From: a virus
Virus record (IMG/VR): IMGVR_UViG_3300033141_002596
Coordinates: 1 to 29,834 of that record
DNA: 29,834 nt
Direction: 5' to 3' (one strand)
Numbering within the stretch: the stretch's first letter is position 1; each line of letters starts with the position of its first letter. Under the pieces are notes generated by a model. It was not told the DNA's origin. It was given only the letters and a program-made list of their open reading frames with translations, and searched no databases. A program made the position numbers and the translations under genes. Positions 8,503 through 16,467 of the stretch are shown here, one piece after another.

Positions 8503-9814
8503 TGTTTTTGTCCTCCTTGAATTCAAATATTGATCCGAGCTTTCGCTCACGCCTAAAAAATCCACCCTGTTTTTTCTGCGGTTTGTCTGCCTCCCGGCCC
8601 GCCAGAATGGTTGAATATAGGCCACTTTTGTACTTTTCTGTATTATTTTGTATTTCTTTTCTTAATTTTTTGATTTCTTCTATCATATCTAATACCATCT
8701 CATCAATACTTTTGAAGTCCGGCACATCTTTGTCGAATTCTTTATAATGTTTTGCCAGATGATTATATACACCTTTCTTATCATTTTCTGGTATCTGGAC
8801 CCCACCTCTCGCTCCTAACAGTGCAGCCATTGCTGCAGCTACTCCTCCCCAAACTACCGGATGTTTTCCTCCCGCCTTGTGGTGTGGTAGTTTATATGAA
8901 GATTTCACATCTGGATTTTCAGAGTCATACCATGCGCACATTATCTTCAGATCATCAACATCAGCATTCCTCACTTCTGCCGCCGCATCCCAATCCTCGC
9001 CTTCCGGTGCTTTCGGTGTTTCCTTGTACGGTATTACCTTTTTCTCTTCCATGTATTGTATCTTTTTCGTTTTCTCTTCTATACTCTTCAATTCTATTAT
9101 TGCATTTGGATTCGCCCCCACATTCACAAGCGACAGCTCATACAATTCCGCCTCTGTCGTTATCATCCTCGGTTCTCCATCTTTTGGTTCATCTTTTGCA
9201 TATTCTCTTTTAAGTGGTATATATCCCACACTTACCGCCCTCAATATTTTCTGATCTACCAGCCTCCTCACAACATCCGCCAGATCATAAGTCCCCGGCT
9301 CTGCAAACTTCACCTTAAACTTTAATTTTTCTCCGTGCTTGTATGCTTTCGCCGTTCCTATCCCCGGTATGTCGTGCCTATGCCCCCACAAAATTATCGG
9401 ATTCTTGTTATTATAATTTTCCAGTTTCCATCCCGACATCTTTATTATTTCAGAATCCCTGTCGAGGGTCTCATCGCTCCCCACAAATACATATGTATCT
9501 TCTGCATCTTTTTCTACATCACAATGAAATATTGCTTTCATCATCATTTTCTTTTCCTCCTTCTTGATTTCTTTTTTTGCCGGCTCAAATGTTCCCCCTT
9601 TTTCACGGCAATGTTTCCTTGCATCTCTCTCTGTCCATATATTTGTTCTATATCTTAACGCTTGTGCCTCTGCATCTCCTTTCTTTATCCCAAAGATGTA
9701 GTCTATGCATTTCCCATCACTTTTTTTATAACAATTTACTCTTGCGAATCTTTCATATTTGTCTGGGTTCTCAAGTCTACATGAATGCTCTTGCTCGTAC
9801 GGAATAGTAACCAC
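8480..9814 (-). CDS. Prohead protease (peptidase S78) with extra N- and C-terminal domains, 444 aa
   Basis: This serine protease matures the prohead by cutting scaffold from the capsid protein. The S78 core spans about 105-245: TLDRDSEII, LWGHRHDIPGIG with the probable catalytic His145, and LRAVSVGYIP with probable nucleophile Ser195, then the YELSLVNVGANPNA end. Two additions stand out. Residues 1-78 form a separate small domain (EHSCRLENPDKYERF ... DARKHCREKGGTFEPA) known as a fused or adjacent unit in other phages. Residues about 272-370 hold a Trp/His-rich domain (YKLPHHKAGGKHPVVWGG, HLAKHYKEF) also seen elsewhere. The whole is about twice the usual length. The GTG at 9814 overlaps the SD-like AGAGGGGGTGG; an ATT five bases after it may be the real start. 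Confidence 0.87.
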   Translation of the reverse strand: MVTIPYEQEHSCRLENPDKYERFARVNCYKKSDGKCIDYIFGIKKGDAEAQALRYRTNIWTERDARKHCREKGGTFEPAKKEIKKEEKKMMMKAIFHCDVEKDAEDTYVFVGSDETLDRDSEIIKMSGWKLENYNNKNPIILWGHRHDIPGIGTAKAYKHGEKLKFKVKFAEPGTYDLADVVRRLVDQKILRAVSVGYIPLKREYAKDEPKDGEPRMITTEAELYELSLVNVGANPNAIIELKSIEEKTKKIQYMEEKKVIPYKETPKAPEGEDWDAAAEVRNADVDDLKIMCAWYDSENPDVKSSYKLPHHKAGGKHPVVWGGVAAAMAALLGARGGVQIPENDKKGVYNHLAKHYKEFDKDVPDFKSIDEMVLDMIEEIKKLRKEIQNNTEKYKSGLYSTILAGREADKPQKKQGGFFRRERKLGSIFEFKEDKNNGYFQDD

Positions 9815-9825
9815 CCCCTCTCATT

Positions 9826-11898
9826 TTAATCCACCACCGGCACAGTTATACATGAGCAATTTATCACTTCTTCCGGTGGGCCCACCTCGTCATGAGGATA
9901 TCTAATCCCCGACGGAAAATATTCTCCCACTTTCCTTATTTCCATGTGGTTTCCAATGTGGCTCTCACGAATAAGTCTTGTCGAATACCATTGATGCCTC
10001 TCTATCCCCGCTTCATTCATTCCGTCCCATCTCGCTTGACTCATCGTCCCGTTTACCTCTGTTCTTGCTACCGTCTTTGTTCTCCTTCTTGCATTGTTGA
10101 ATATATTCTTCACTTCTGTTGCCAGTTCTTTTGCCAGTTCATCATAACTTGCTCCTACTTCCAGCCCCCTGCTGATAATCGGTCTTATTCCATCAATTAC
10201 CTGCTCCCTTATTGTTTCGTTTATCTCCACTATCTTAATGGCCTTGCTGTTTATTGTTCTTATCGCCCTCTGTGAAGTCGACGTAAATGTTGATCCGAAT
10301 GTCTCCACCATATCTTCCACACTCGCTTCATAAACCGCCTCGTATCTTGGTTTCGTTATGTCCATAAGTTTTATATTCCAATCGTCTTCTTTCCACAGAA
10401 AATCCGCCTCTATTCTTTCCATCTCCACCGCTTTGATGCTTTTCTTTGCAAATATTTTTGTCATCACTTCCGTTCTCAACTCATAGAAATAATCTTCAAT
10501 ATCTTTCTGCATCGCATTCTGAAACGGCCTTATTGTCATCATTATTCTTTTCCACATTCTTTCATATCGTTCCGTTTTTTCTTTCTCTGTTATTATTGCT
10601 GCCCGGGGTTCTACAATCATTTTCTTACTTTTATCGCCCGTCCCGTTTCCTTCTGTTGCCGGTATCAGATTCATCGGTATCCACCATATGTCCCTCCATG
10701 GCTTTTCTTCAAACCCAAGTTCCAGCCTCTTGTTTATCTCATTCGCCGTGAACCCCAAATCTTTCAATCTTATCGCTACCTTTATCTTATCCGACAAGGT
10801 CTCTGACAATACCGAAATGCTTGATATATCGAATTTTCCTTTAATTTCTTTTAGCCCTTCCCTGTCGAAAAACTCCGTCCTCAATACATCTTCAATATAT
10901 TTCATTATTGGGATCAAGGTATTTTCATACAGCTGTTTTCTCTGTTCTCTTATATTCGACTTTATTGATGCATGCTCCAGAACCTGCGACAGAGCCGGTG
11001 GTACTCCCAGCACCGCAAACACTTCATCTCTGCTCCACTTTTTTTGTTCTATATACATTACATCTTTTTGCGCCAGAGCTATCGGCACATATTTCGTTCC
11101 TCGACCGGTTACAAGTATTTTACCTCTCTTTTTCAGCCCGCCCAACTTTCGCCTTATTCTTGTCTCTATTGCTTCTGCTTCTTCTGGGGTCAAATCCTGA
11201 TCTGTAGATAACTGACCCGCTGGCGAGGAATCATTATTGAAAAAGTAATAGTTATATGCTGTTGCAGCAAAATCTACATCCATCCCAAGACTTGCAGCTA
11301 CCAAAGGAGATAATCCCCTATACGGATGAAATGGATTATAATATTTGAATTGAATTACATCTTCCAGCTCATGATATATCCTGTTCGACCCCTGCCATTC
11401 TCCCCACATTACCAATTCACCGTTTCTCACTATCGCTTCCATCGTGTCAGGATGGGGAAACCTTATTGATACCGGAGTCCCCTCTGCTGCCCTTTTCAAT
11501 ATCCAGAATGCTTCCCCCCTCAATGATAACCATGTAACTATACTTTCAAATAACGTGAACTTGTTCTGATTTACTGACACATAATCGAATAATCTTTTTA
11601 TCCAGCCGTATTTTGTACCCGTCAATTCTACTTCTTCTCCATCCGCCATCACCTGATACAGTTTGAAGTCTACCATCGATAGGTTCATCGCCATTATTCT
11701 AATCGCCGAAAATACCCATGCATTTTGTAGGTACGGATTTGTAACCTTTACCTGTCTCGGTGAATCCTCTTCCTGCCCCATCGCCAGAAATCTCAAAATA
11801 AGACTTGAGCTCGAAAAATCATAATCACTCGGTGGCATCACTGTTTGAACCGTCCTGAATCCTGCCCCGATGGCCTTTATTATATCTCTTATTTTCAT
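9826..11898 (-). CDS. Portal protein fused to a MuF-type minor head protein, 690 aa
   Basis: Residues about 40-410 are an HK97-type portal: VFSAIRIMAMNLSMVDFKLY, FTLFESIVTWLSLRGEAFWI, HPYRGLSPLVAA, YYFFNNDSSPAGQLSTDQDL, KWSRDEVFAVLGVPPALSQV. The portal forms the ring through which DNA enters and leaves the head. Residues about 440-690 form a helical linker and a phage Mu gpF/SPP1 gp7-like domain: KTVARTEVNGTMSQARWDGM, then WYSTRLIRESHIGNHM and a C-terminal INCSCITVP that matches the 'npnCRC' end of MuF domains. Normally these are two adjacent genes. The ATG overlaps the terminase stop as ATGA. No frame break or separate start is evident at the junction. Confidence 0.9.
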   Translation of the reverse strand: MKIRDIIKAIGAGFRTVQTVMPPSDYDFSSSSLILRFLAMGQEEDSPRQVKVTNPYLQNAWVFSAIRIMAMNLSMVDFKLYQVMADGEEVELTGTKYGWIKRLFDYVSVNQNKFTLFESIVTWLSLRGEAFWILKRAAEGTPVSIRFPHPDTMEAIVRNGELVMWGEWQGSNRIYHELEDVIQFKYYNPFHPYRGLSPLVAASLGMDVDFAATAYNYYFFNNDSSPAGQLSTDQDLTPEEAEAIETRIRRKLGGLKKRGKILVTGRGTKYVPIALAQKDVMYIEQKKWSRDEVFAVLGVPPALSQVLEHASIKSNIREQRKQLYENTLIPIMKYIEDVLRTEFFDREGLKEIKGKFDISSISVLSETLSDKIKVAIRLKDLGFTANEINKRLELGFEEKPWRDIWWIPMNLIPATEGNGTGDKSKKMIVEPRAAIITEKEKTERYERMWKRIMMTIRPFQNAMQKDIEDYFYELRTEVMTKIFAKKSIKAVEMERIEADFLWKEDDWNIKLMDITKPRYEAVYEASVEDMVETFGSTFTSTSQRAIRTINSKAIKIVEINETIREQVIDGIRPIISRGLEVGASYDELAKELATEVKNIFNNARRRTKTVARTEVNGTMSQARWDGMNEAGIERHQWYSTRLIRESHIGNHMEIRKVGEYFPSGIRYPHDEVGPPEEVINCSCITVPVVD

Positions 11899-13070
11899 AT
11901 GAATATCTGTACTCTCCTCTTTCGTATTTCTTTACAATGTCCGTATCGTATTGAGTCTATACAATGATTGTACGCATCGAGCACTATCGGCAACACTTCG
12001 TTCGTGCTCTTATCCACTTTATAGCTATATAATTTTGCCTCCTGTGCTGTGTGGTGGCATCTTTCATGTATTATAATTTCATCAAAGTTTCTCAGGTATT
12101 CAATCCCATCCTCTACCGATCCTTTCCATGCTTCTGCCGGCATTATCCTGAATCCCCTTCTTCTCATGTATGATATTGTCTCTGGCCTCGATGGATCAGC
12201 ATATGCCGGCCACTTGTCTGATCCCGGGACCGACCTGAATAACTCTTCCAGCTCCTCCAGTTCTACCCCCACACCATAAGCTTCGTGATCTATATACAAT
12301 TTCCTGTCCCTTTTCCAGCTCCTCGTCATCACTGTCGGGTCATGCGCAAATCCCCAGTCAATGCCATAATAAAATCTCTCCACATCTTCCGGAGTCTCAA
12401 AATCTTCTACCCGCCACCTTTTCAATATTCTCGCCTCTGTCAGCTTTCTGGGGTTTCCTTCCCAAATCCAATCATACTTGTCCGGATCATGCCTCTTGTC
12501 CCTTTCCGCCGTCTCCTCCAGAATCTTCGGCAACCACGGGTTATCTCTATATGTCGTCTTTACCAGTATCATGCTTTCGTCGCATTCTTTTACGAATCGT
12601 CTATATGTTTCTCCATCCTCATCCTCAGGGTTGAAACTTATCCATATTTGACTTCCCTCCGTCCTTATTGTCGGTATCAGGTAATCCCACGAATCCCTTG
12701 ACACATTCTCAGCCTCCTCAACCCAGCACAGGTCTATACCTTCAGTCGATTTTATTTCTGCTGCATTATGTCTCAATCCTTTGAATATGAACTCACTTCC
12801 ATTCAAACACTTTATGCTATTTCTTTCTATATTAAAATAATCATCATATCCCAACATCTTAATCTGATCTGATAATAGTTTATGCACTGATTCCCTTATC
12901 GAATTTTGAAATTCTCTTGTGCACAATATCCGCTTTTCTTCACTTACCGCTTGCACTATAAACCATCTTGCTATACTCCAGCTCCTACCCCCTCCCCTAC
13001 CTCCGTATGCCACATTAAACCTATTTGGTTCTTTGAACTTACTAAACTTAGGTATTATCCTGACCTTCAT
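11895..13070 (-). CDS. terL: Terminase large subunit, 391 aa
   Basis: This motor cuts concatemeric DNA and pumps it into the prohead. The ATPase domain holds a Walker A-like GGRGGGRS (residues 23-30), in which Arg replaces the usual Lys before Ser, and a Walker B with LCWVEEAE (114-121). The C-terminal nuclease domain is RNase H-like: GIDWGFAHDP (Asp238), AYADPSRPE (Asp292) and VLDAYNHCIDSIRY (Asp365/Asp372) are the probable metal ligands. I chose ATG 13070, with AGGAGG just upstream, over an in-frame TTG at 13091; the spacing is short, so the start is not certain. The gene overlaps terS and, by ATGA, the portal gene. Confidence 0.93.
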   Translation of the reverse strand: MKVRIIPKFSKFKEPNRFNVAYGGRGGGRSWSIARWFIVQAVSEEKRILCTREFQNSIRESVHKLLSDQIKMLGYDDYFNIERNSIKCLNGSEFIFKGLRHNAAEIKSTEGIDLCWVEEAENVSRDSWDYLIPTIRTEGSQIWISFNPEDEDGETYRRFVKECDESMILVKTTYRDNPWLPKILEETAERDKRHDPDKYDWIWEGNPRKLTEARILKRWRVEDFETPEDVERFYYGIDWGFAHDPTVMTRSWKRDRKLYIDHEAYGVGVELEELEELFRSVPGSDKWPAYADPSRPETISYMRRRGFRIMPAEAWKGSVEDGIEYLRNFDEIIIHERCHHTAQEAKLYSYKVDKSTNEVLPIVLDAYNHCIDSIRYGHCKEIRKRRVQIFI

Positions 13071-13377
13071 CTTCCTCCTCGCCCTTTCCAAATACTATCT
13101 CTATCTTCTTTGGAAACTCAATTCCCATGTGCTGAAGTTTCTGAGTCGGCAACCCGTCAACTCTGTCCCATATTATCCTTCTCGCCTGTGCATCTCCTTT
13201 CATTGCATCCTGTATTGTCTTCAGAACGAAAATGTCTTTGCTTATCAGCCTTTTTGTGTCTAACCTGTTGAGCTCCCCCTGAGTCATCTCCAGATAGTAT
13301 CTCAACCTATCCGCCAATGATGACCTGCCCAAGGGTCTGCCTCCAGGGTTACCTGACTGTCCTTTCTTGAACGGCAT
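13048..13377 (-). CDS. terS: Terminase small subunit-like protein (DUF5681 type), 109 aa
   Basis: The N-terminus MPFKKGQSGNPGGRPLG is the hallmark of DUF5681-like proteins found directly upstream of large terminase genes. Residues about 20-85 are helical (LADRLRYYLEMTQGELNRLD, IQDAMKGDAQARRIIWDRVD) and can recognise DNA; the C-terminus is strongly acidic. Small terminases bind pac or cos sites and recruit the large subunit. It is the first gene of the late operon, after a 247-base control region, and its 3' end overlaps terL by 23 bases, counted to the chosen terL start. The function is inferred from family and position. Confidence 0.8.
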   Translation of the reverse strand: MPFKKGQSGNPGGRPLGRSSLADRLRYYLEMTQGELNRLDTKRLISKDIFVLKTIQDAMKGDAQARRIIWDRVDGLPTQKLQHMGIEFPKKIEIVFGKGEEEDEGQDNT

Positions 13378-13441
13378 TGTTTTGAAACCTCTTTGTCATT
13401 TTTCTCTTTTTTTTACATATTGTCTATTTATGACCAAAGAC

Positions 13442-13471
13442 AAAAAAATCCTTGCGCCATAGACACAAGGA
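13442..13471 (-). terminator. Intrinsic terminator between early and late regions
   Basis: On the minus strand TCCTTG and CAAGGA form a 6-bp stem with an 11-base loop, followed at once by T7. It lies downstream of the last early gene and about 40 bases after the predicted start of the late promoter at 13521-13549. It can end early transcripts and also attenuate late ones. A T6 run on the other side lets it act weakly on the plus strand. Confidence 0.8.
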
Positions 13472-13520
13472 CTTATCTTTTTTGCTCTTTATTAGGTTTC
13501 TTTTGTATTTTCACGTATAA

Positions 13521-13549
13521 AATATAGTAATATAGCACATTATAGTCAA
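13521..13549 (-). promoter_or_regulatory. Sigma70-type promoter for the late operon
   Basis: Read on the minus strand, TTGACT (13544-13549) and TATATT (13521-13526) are separated by 17 bases. Transcription would start near 13514 and meet the terminator at 13471-13442 before reaching terS at 13377. An 11-base palindrome (AACATAATGTT) lies just upstream of the -35 box and could be an operator. The whole gap 13378-13624 holds no gene that I can support. Confidence 0.7.
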
Positions 13550-13624
13550 TATTATAACATTATGTTCTATTATTAATCATTTTGCTTTTCCCCTTTCAAC
13601 TTATATTATTACATAAATATTTCT

Positions 13625-13840
13625 CTACTTTAACAGTCCAATATTATATAAAACCTGAAAATTAAAAGGCAATATGAGAATTACAAGTATTACCGTTCCC
13701 ACAAAAAGAAATCCCATCGCCCCGGCTACCCTTGCCTTTTTCCCCTTTTCCCAAACTGCCGATATAAATAGTCCCAATGAAACCAAATAGCATATCCATG
13801 GTGTCATTATCGACCCGTGCATAAGAAACCATAATTTCAT
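13625..13840 (-). CDS. Small membrane protein, two TM segments, 71 aa
   Basis: The start is ATG 13840, with AAAGGAG eight bases upstream; an in-frame TTG at 13861 is less likely. Two hydrophobic segments (about residues 9-29, with TPWICYLVSLGLFISAVW, and about 40-60, with GAMGFLFVGTVILVILILPF) flank a short basic loop WEKGKKARVAG, giving a hairpin with both ends on one side. The size and topology are holin-like, but the gene closes the early region, far from the lysis genes, so holin is only one option; superinfection exclusion is another. I recognise no family. Confidence 0.6.
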   Translation of the reverse strand: MKLWFLMHGSIMTPWICYLVSLGLFISAVWEKGKKARVAGAMGFLFVGTVILVILILPFNFQVLYNIGLLK

Positions 13841-13857
13841 ATAGTCATCTCCTTTTT

Positions 13858-14049
13858 TCAATATCCTCCTATTATTTTATCTTCTTTCAAATTACTTGTA
13901 AGTCCATTTCTTATATCCATTATGAAATATGAGTTTATATATTGCATATTTTCTTCAAATCTCTCATTTGACACAAGGCCTGGTAAATACTGAAATTCTG
14001 GCTTTTTATACCACCATTTTATTTTTTTATATATTTCCCACAGTTTCAT
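13858..14049 (-). CDS. Hypothetical protein, 63 aa
   Basis: I recognise no family. The protein is soluble, rich in aromatic and basic residues at the N-terminus (MKLWEIYKKIKWWYKK), and probably two-helical. Its ATG overlaps the preceding stop (ATATGA), so it is likely translated by coupling with the zinc-ribbon gene upstream. It ends just before the small membrane-protein gene, whose ribosome binding site is a few bases further on. Confidence 0.5.
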   Translation of the reverse strand: MKLWEIYKKIKWWYKKPEFQYLPGLVSNERFEENMQYINSYFIMDIRNGLTSNLKEDKIIGGY

Positions 14050-14246
14050 ATCGTTAAATCATCCCAATCTTTTTTCCCCGTAAATTTCAATTCTTTTATG
14101 TCTTTGTATACTTCATCTTCATAACATGTAAAGCACAATATCATCCCTTCGTATTCATGTGCCCTGTCAATATCTCCCGGCAGTACATCAAAACTTATTT
14201 TTGCACCGCAAATCTCGCATTCAAGTTCTTCATCGTAATAATACAT
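14046..14246 (-). CDS. Small zinc-ribbon protein, 66 aa
   Basis: Two Cys pairs, CEIC (10-13) and CFTC (38-41), are spaced as in a zinc ribbon. The rest is acidic (DELECEIC, GDIDRAHEYEG). A strong AAGGAGG site lies nine bases before ATG 14246. Small zinc-ribbon proteins of this kind often bind nucleic acid or host proteins during early infection. No exact family is recognised. It ends overlapping the next small gene by four bases. Confidence 0.65.
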   Translation of the reverse strand: MYYYDEELECEICGAKISFDVLPGDIDRAHEYEGMILCFTCYEDEVYKDIKELKFTGKKDWDDLTI

Positions 14247-14261
14247 TTTTTATTCCTCCTT

Positions 14262-14636
14262 CTATATTTCCCCATTTACATATTTTGCAATTTTTGGATG
14301 CCGTCTCAAAAACTTTTCATACTTCCAGCATTCGATGTCTGAAATTTTACCGTAACTTGGAAACATCGTGTGCATTCTTGAAACTGCCGTCAGATTCAGC
14401 ATAGAATCAATGAACAATGGCCATCGTTTCCTGTTTGCTTTTGTATTATGTGCTCTCGCATGGTGCAATTCCGTCGGTGAATAGTAAGACCAATTCTTTT
14501 CAAATGCAATTGGACATATCCCATTCCCCTTCGCCACTATCGCAGACAATGCTGGCCTGTCTTTGCAATGTTTTCGTATGAATACTCTTTTTTGATGCTC
14601 ACACAATATTTTGAACTTTTTTTCATAATTTTTCAT
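14262..14636 (-). CDS. HNH-like nuclease family protein, 124 aa
   Basis: The central part TELHHARAHNTKANRKRWPL, then SMLNLTAVSRMH, has the layout of an HNH (beta-beta-alpha-metal) nuclease: Glu56 and His58/His59 on the first strand, Asn81 in the loop, His89 on the helix. An upstream Cys (GICPIAFEKNW) may help. The remainder is basic, suiting DNA contact. In phages such proteins act in packaging, recombination or as homing nucleases. This one sits at the end of the replication region, close to the terminase genes, which would fit a packaging helper. The ribosome binding site is weak (AGGAAAA). The nuclease call rests on motif layout only. Confidence 0.6.
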   Translation of the reverse strand: MKNYEKKFKILCEHQKRVFIRKHCKDRPALSAIVAKGNGICPIAFEKNWSYYSPTELHHARAHNTKANRKRWPLFIDSMLNLTAVSRMHTMFPSYGKISDIECWKYEKFLRRHPKIAKYVNGEI

Positions 14637-14679
14637 TTTCTCATTTTCCTATATTAATTTTTCTATCTTTTTATTATTT

Positions 14680-14883
14680 TTATACCAAACCCTTTTTAAT
14701 CGCAAAAACTATACGTTCATGGTATAAACCTCTTCTTATTGTAATTCTCAATGCCTTCCAGTAATTCAATAAAGAAGCTGGAAGTAGAGGAGCTGCCCAT
14801 GCACATAACCAAAAATAAGTAGGCCACAATCTTATGTACACTGGCAACAAATTATTAATCTGTTTCTCAATTTTTTCTTTCAT
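14680..14883 (-). CDS. Hypothetical protein with one hydrophobic segment, 67 aa
   Basis: A charged N-terminal helix (MKEKIEKQINNLL) is followed by an aromatic, hydrophobic stretch LWPTYFWLCAWAAPLLPASL (residues about 19-38) and a basic C-terminus. It could be a single-pass or peripheral membrane protein. GGAGGTG lies seven bases before ATG 14883, so it is well translated. I recognise no family. The hydrophobic stretch is broken by prolines, so insertion in the membrane is not certain. Confidence 0.5.
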   Translation of the reverse strand: MKEKIEKQINNLLPVYIRLWPTYFWLCAWAAPLLPASLLNYWKALRITIRRGLYHERIVFAIKKGLV

Positions 14884-14930
14884 TTATTTTCACCTCCATA
14901 TAATTTTTATTAATATTAATTCTCATATGC

Positions 14931-15200
14931 CTAATCTTTATTTTCTTTCTTTTTCTTCCTGACCCATTCGTGGACTTTCTTTTCAGAACCCCAGCATTCA
15001 ATGGGTAATTCATTGCAAAGAAAATATGCCCATTCGAACAAGTTTTCCTTATTCACACTATCTGCCATACAACAAACTAGAACAAAATTATTCGTCAAGA
15101 CAGCATATTGAAAGTCTCCTCCTAATATTCCGTTTTCGACGTATTTTTTCATTCCTGCTCTCATATGTTCTGGTATTTTGCTATAATCTATATCTTCCAT
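14931..15200 (-). CDS. Conserved small phage protein ('IPEHMRAGMKKYVENG' family), 89 aa
   Basis: The sequence IPEHMRAGMKKYVENGILGG, then VLTNNFVLVCCMADSVN and ECWGSEKKVHEW, matches a small family I know from many unrelated phages: an N-terminal helix ending in Y-x-x-x-G, a 'F..aVL.Nd....a..AD' core and a C-terminal 'cWGS...v..W' end. No function is established for it. It is soluble and compact. GGAGGTAAAAA precedes ATG 15200. It is one of a chain of small early genes, each with its own ribosome binding site. Confidence 0.75.
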   Translation of the reverse strand: MEDIDYSKIPEHMRAGMKKYVENGILGGDFQYAVLTNNFVLVCCMADSVNKENLFEWAYFLCNELPIECWGSEKKVHEWVRKKKKENKD

Positions 15201-15244
15201 TTTTTACCTCCATTTTGTTTAAAAATTAATTTTGCTATTTTCAA

Positions 15245-15616
15245 TTAAAATCTCCAATATATATTCCATCTTAATATTTGTGGTGGTGATATCGGTATTT
15301 CAGACATGTGCCATGTATAACCTGCAAAAAAATGCAGGCCAGAGATAGCAAAACAAAATATTTCATTATTTATGAAGTTTAACATTAATAGATAACCTAT
15401 CCCAACCATCTCCAAATGTTCATAATTAAATATTTCAAATATTTTTCTTGCAATAGGGTAGCCTTCTGCATAAACGCCTCCTGGCATATATGGTATTGGT
15501 TTATTTATATTTAAAATAGTAATATAGTAATCATGATAGGCATTTATTAACATCTCTTGTTTTTGAATATTTGTAATATTTAAAACAAGTAATAAAGAGA
15601 ATATTATGTTTAACAT
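15245..15616 (-). CDS. Predicted membrane protein, 123 aa
   Basis: The N-terminus MLNIIFSLLLVLNIT is a membrane anchor or non-cleaved signal. Further hydrophobic segments are at about 69-80 (EMVGIGYLLMLNF) and 87-100 (FCFAISGLHFFAGYTW). The region between, with KPIPYMPGGVYAEGYPIARK, is polar. It probably spans the membrane two or three times. The gene has only a short GAGG site. It is more AT-rich than its neighbours, as are the genes up to about 16467. I recognise no family. Confidence 0.55.
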   Translation of the reverse strand: MLNIIFSLLLVLNITNIQKQEMLINAYHDYYITILNINKPIPYMPGGVYAEGYPIARKIFEIFNYEHLEMVGIGYLLMLNFINNEIFCFAISGLHFFAGYTWHMSEIPISPPQILRWNIYWRF

Positions 15617-15631
15617 TTTATGCCTCTTTTT

Positions 15632-15901
15632 TTATCTATAATTTTCTTTGAACCATTTTATATAATTCTCTATATTACTATCGTCAAATGCTTCGGGAAC
15701 AAACCAACCCCATTCTGTTTCAGGTTTGATACCATTATCAGATAGCCATTTATGATATTTGCCAAGGTGATCAACCCTGTTTTTTGTATTGCATCTTATA
15801 TCTAAATATCTCCCCAACTGTTCATGGTCATTAAGACATATCGAACAATTCTTATTCTTACAAAGTAAGTGGTTTAATCGAGGATAATTTAACTTTAACA
15901 T
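15632..15901 (-). CDS. Hypothetical Cys-containing protein, 89 aa
   Basis: Four cysteines (C14, C19, C22, C37) in the N-terminal half, in CKNKNCSIC and IRCN, could bind one zinc. The C-terminal half is aromatic and acidic (TEWGWFVPEAFDD, NYIKWFKENYR). The sequence just before its ATG (AGGCATAAAATGTTAAA) is nearly the same as that before the membrane-protein gene at 15616, suggesting that a small start region was copied. I recognise no family. Confidence 0.5.
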   Translation of the reverse strand: MLKLNYPRLNHLLCKNKNCSICLNDHEQLGRYLDIRCNTKNRVDHLGKYHKWLSDNGIKPETEWGWFVPEAFDDSNIENYIKWFKENYR

Positions 15902-15902
15902 T

Positions 15903-16088
15903 TTATGCCTTCTTTCTATTTATTATTTTTGATATATTCGCCATCTTTCTTCTTTTCCTATTTCGTTTTTTAACCTTATGCTCGTGGAGCATCTTATTAT
16001 GTTCTTCTCCTCCAATAAATACCAACTGCTTTTTCGGCATTATATCTTTTGAACAGTATTTTGATAAAAATAATATAGAATCTTTCAT
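15903..16088 (-). CDS. Small basic hypothetical protein, 61 aa
   Basis: The start is ATG 16088 (MKDSILFLSKYCSKD), one base after the stop of the preceding gene and nine bases after AAAGGA; an upstream TTG is less likely. The C-terminal third is almost all Lys/Arg (HKVKKRNRKRRKMANISKII), so it may bind nucleic acid. No family is recognised. Confidence 0.45.
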   Translation of the reverse strand: MKDSILFLSKYCSKDIMPKKQLVFIGGEEHNKMLHEHKVKKRNRKRRKMANISKIINRKKA

Positions 16089-16089
16089 T

Positions 16090-16467
16090 TTATAAAATCC
16101 TTTCAATAAGTTTTACTTTTTTATACATTTCAGTACCCTCGTGCCAATCTCTATATCTACTTATTATCAACATTCCTTTTTCTAAAGGAGAACATAATAA
16201 TAAGGGTGGTAATTTAACTTTACCTTTTACACTAACTTTCCATACTTCAAAGTTATTTGATATAGTAAAATTATAGAAATATTTAAGAAATTCTAAAGCC
16301 GTTTTTAAATTACAAAATACAGTTAAATTATAACCATTTTCTGTACACCATTGGGGAGCTTTTATATACTTTTTTGTAGAATATGTAACGCAAGGTTTAC
16401 CTCGAACAATAGTTGATACAAGCTCACCATTTCTATTATAAACTATTTTAATTTTTTCTTTTTTCAT
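16090..16467 (-). CDS. Hypothetical protein, paralogue of the gene at 16898-17299, 125 aa
   Basis: The C-terminal end WHEGTEMYKKVKLIERIL pairs with WPEGTVMFKKIKLLEEIKI in the 133-aa protein two genes upstream. The middle also matches: a Tyr-x-Leu strand, a helix with ALEFLKYFYNF (against TLDFIRTFEAF), then a Pro-Pro loop (PPLLLC against PPMCDI). The family appears in phages and bacteria as an uncharacterised protein ending in 'W..GT.m...vk...'; no function is known. A very strong AAAAAGGAGG site lies before ATG 16467. Confidence 0.6.
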   Translation of the reverse strand: MKKEKIKIVYNRNGELVSTIVRGKPCVTYSTKKYIKAPQWCTENGYNLTVFCNLKTALEFLKYFYNFTISNNFEVWKVSVKGKVKLPPLLLCSPLEKGMLIISRYRDWHEGTEMYKKVKLIERIL

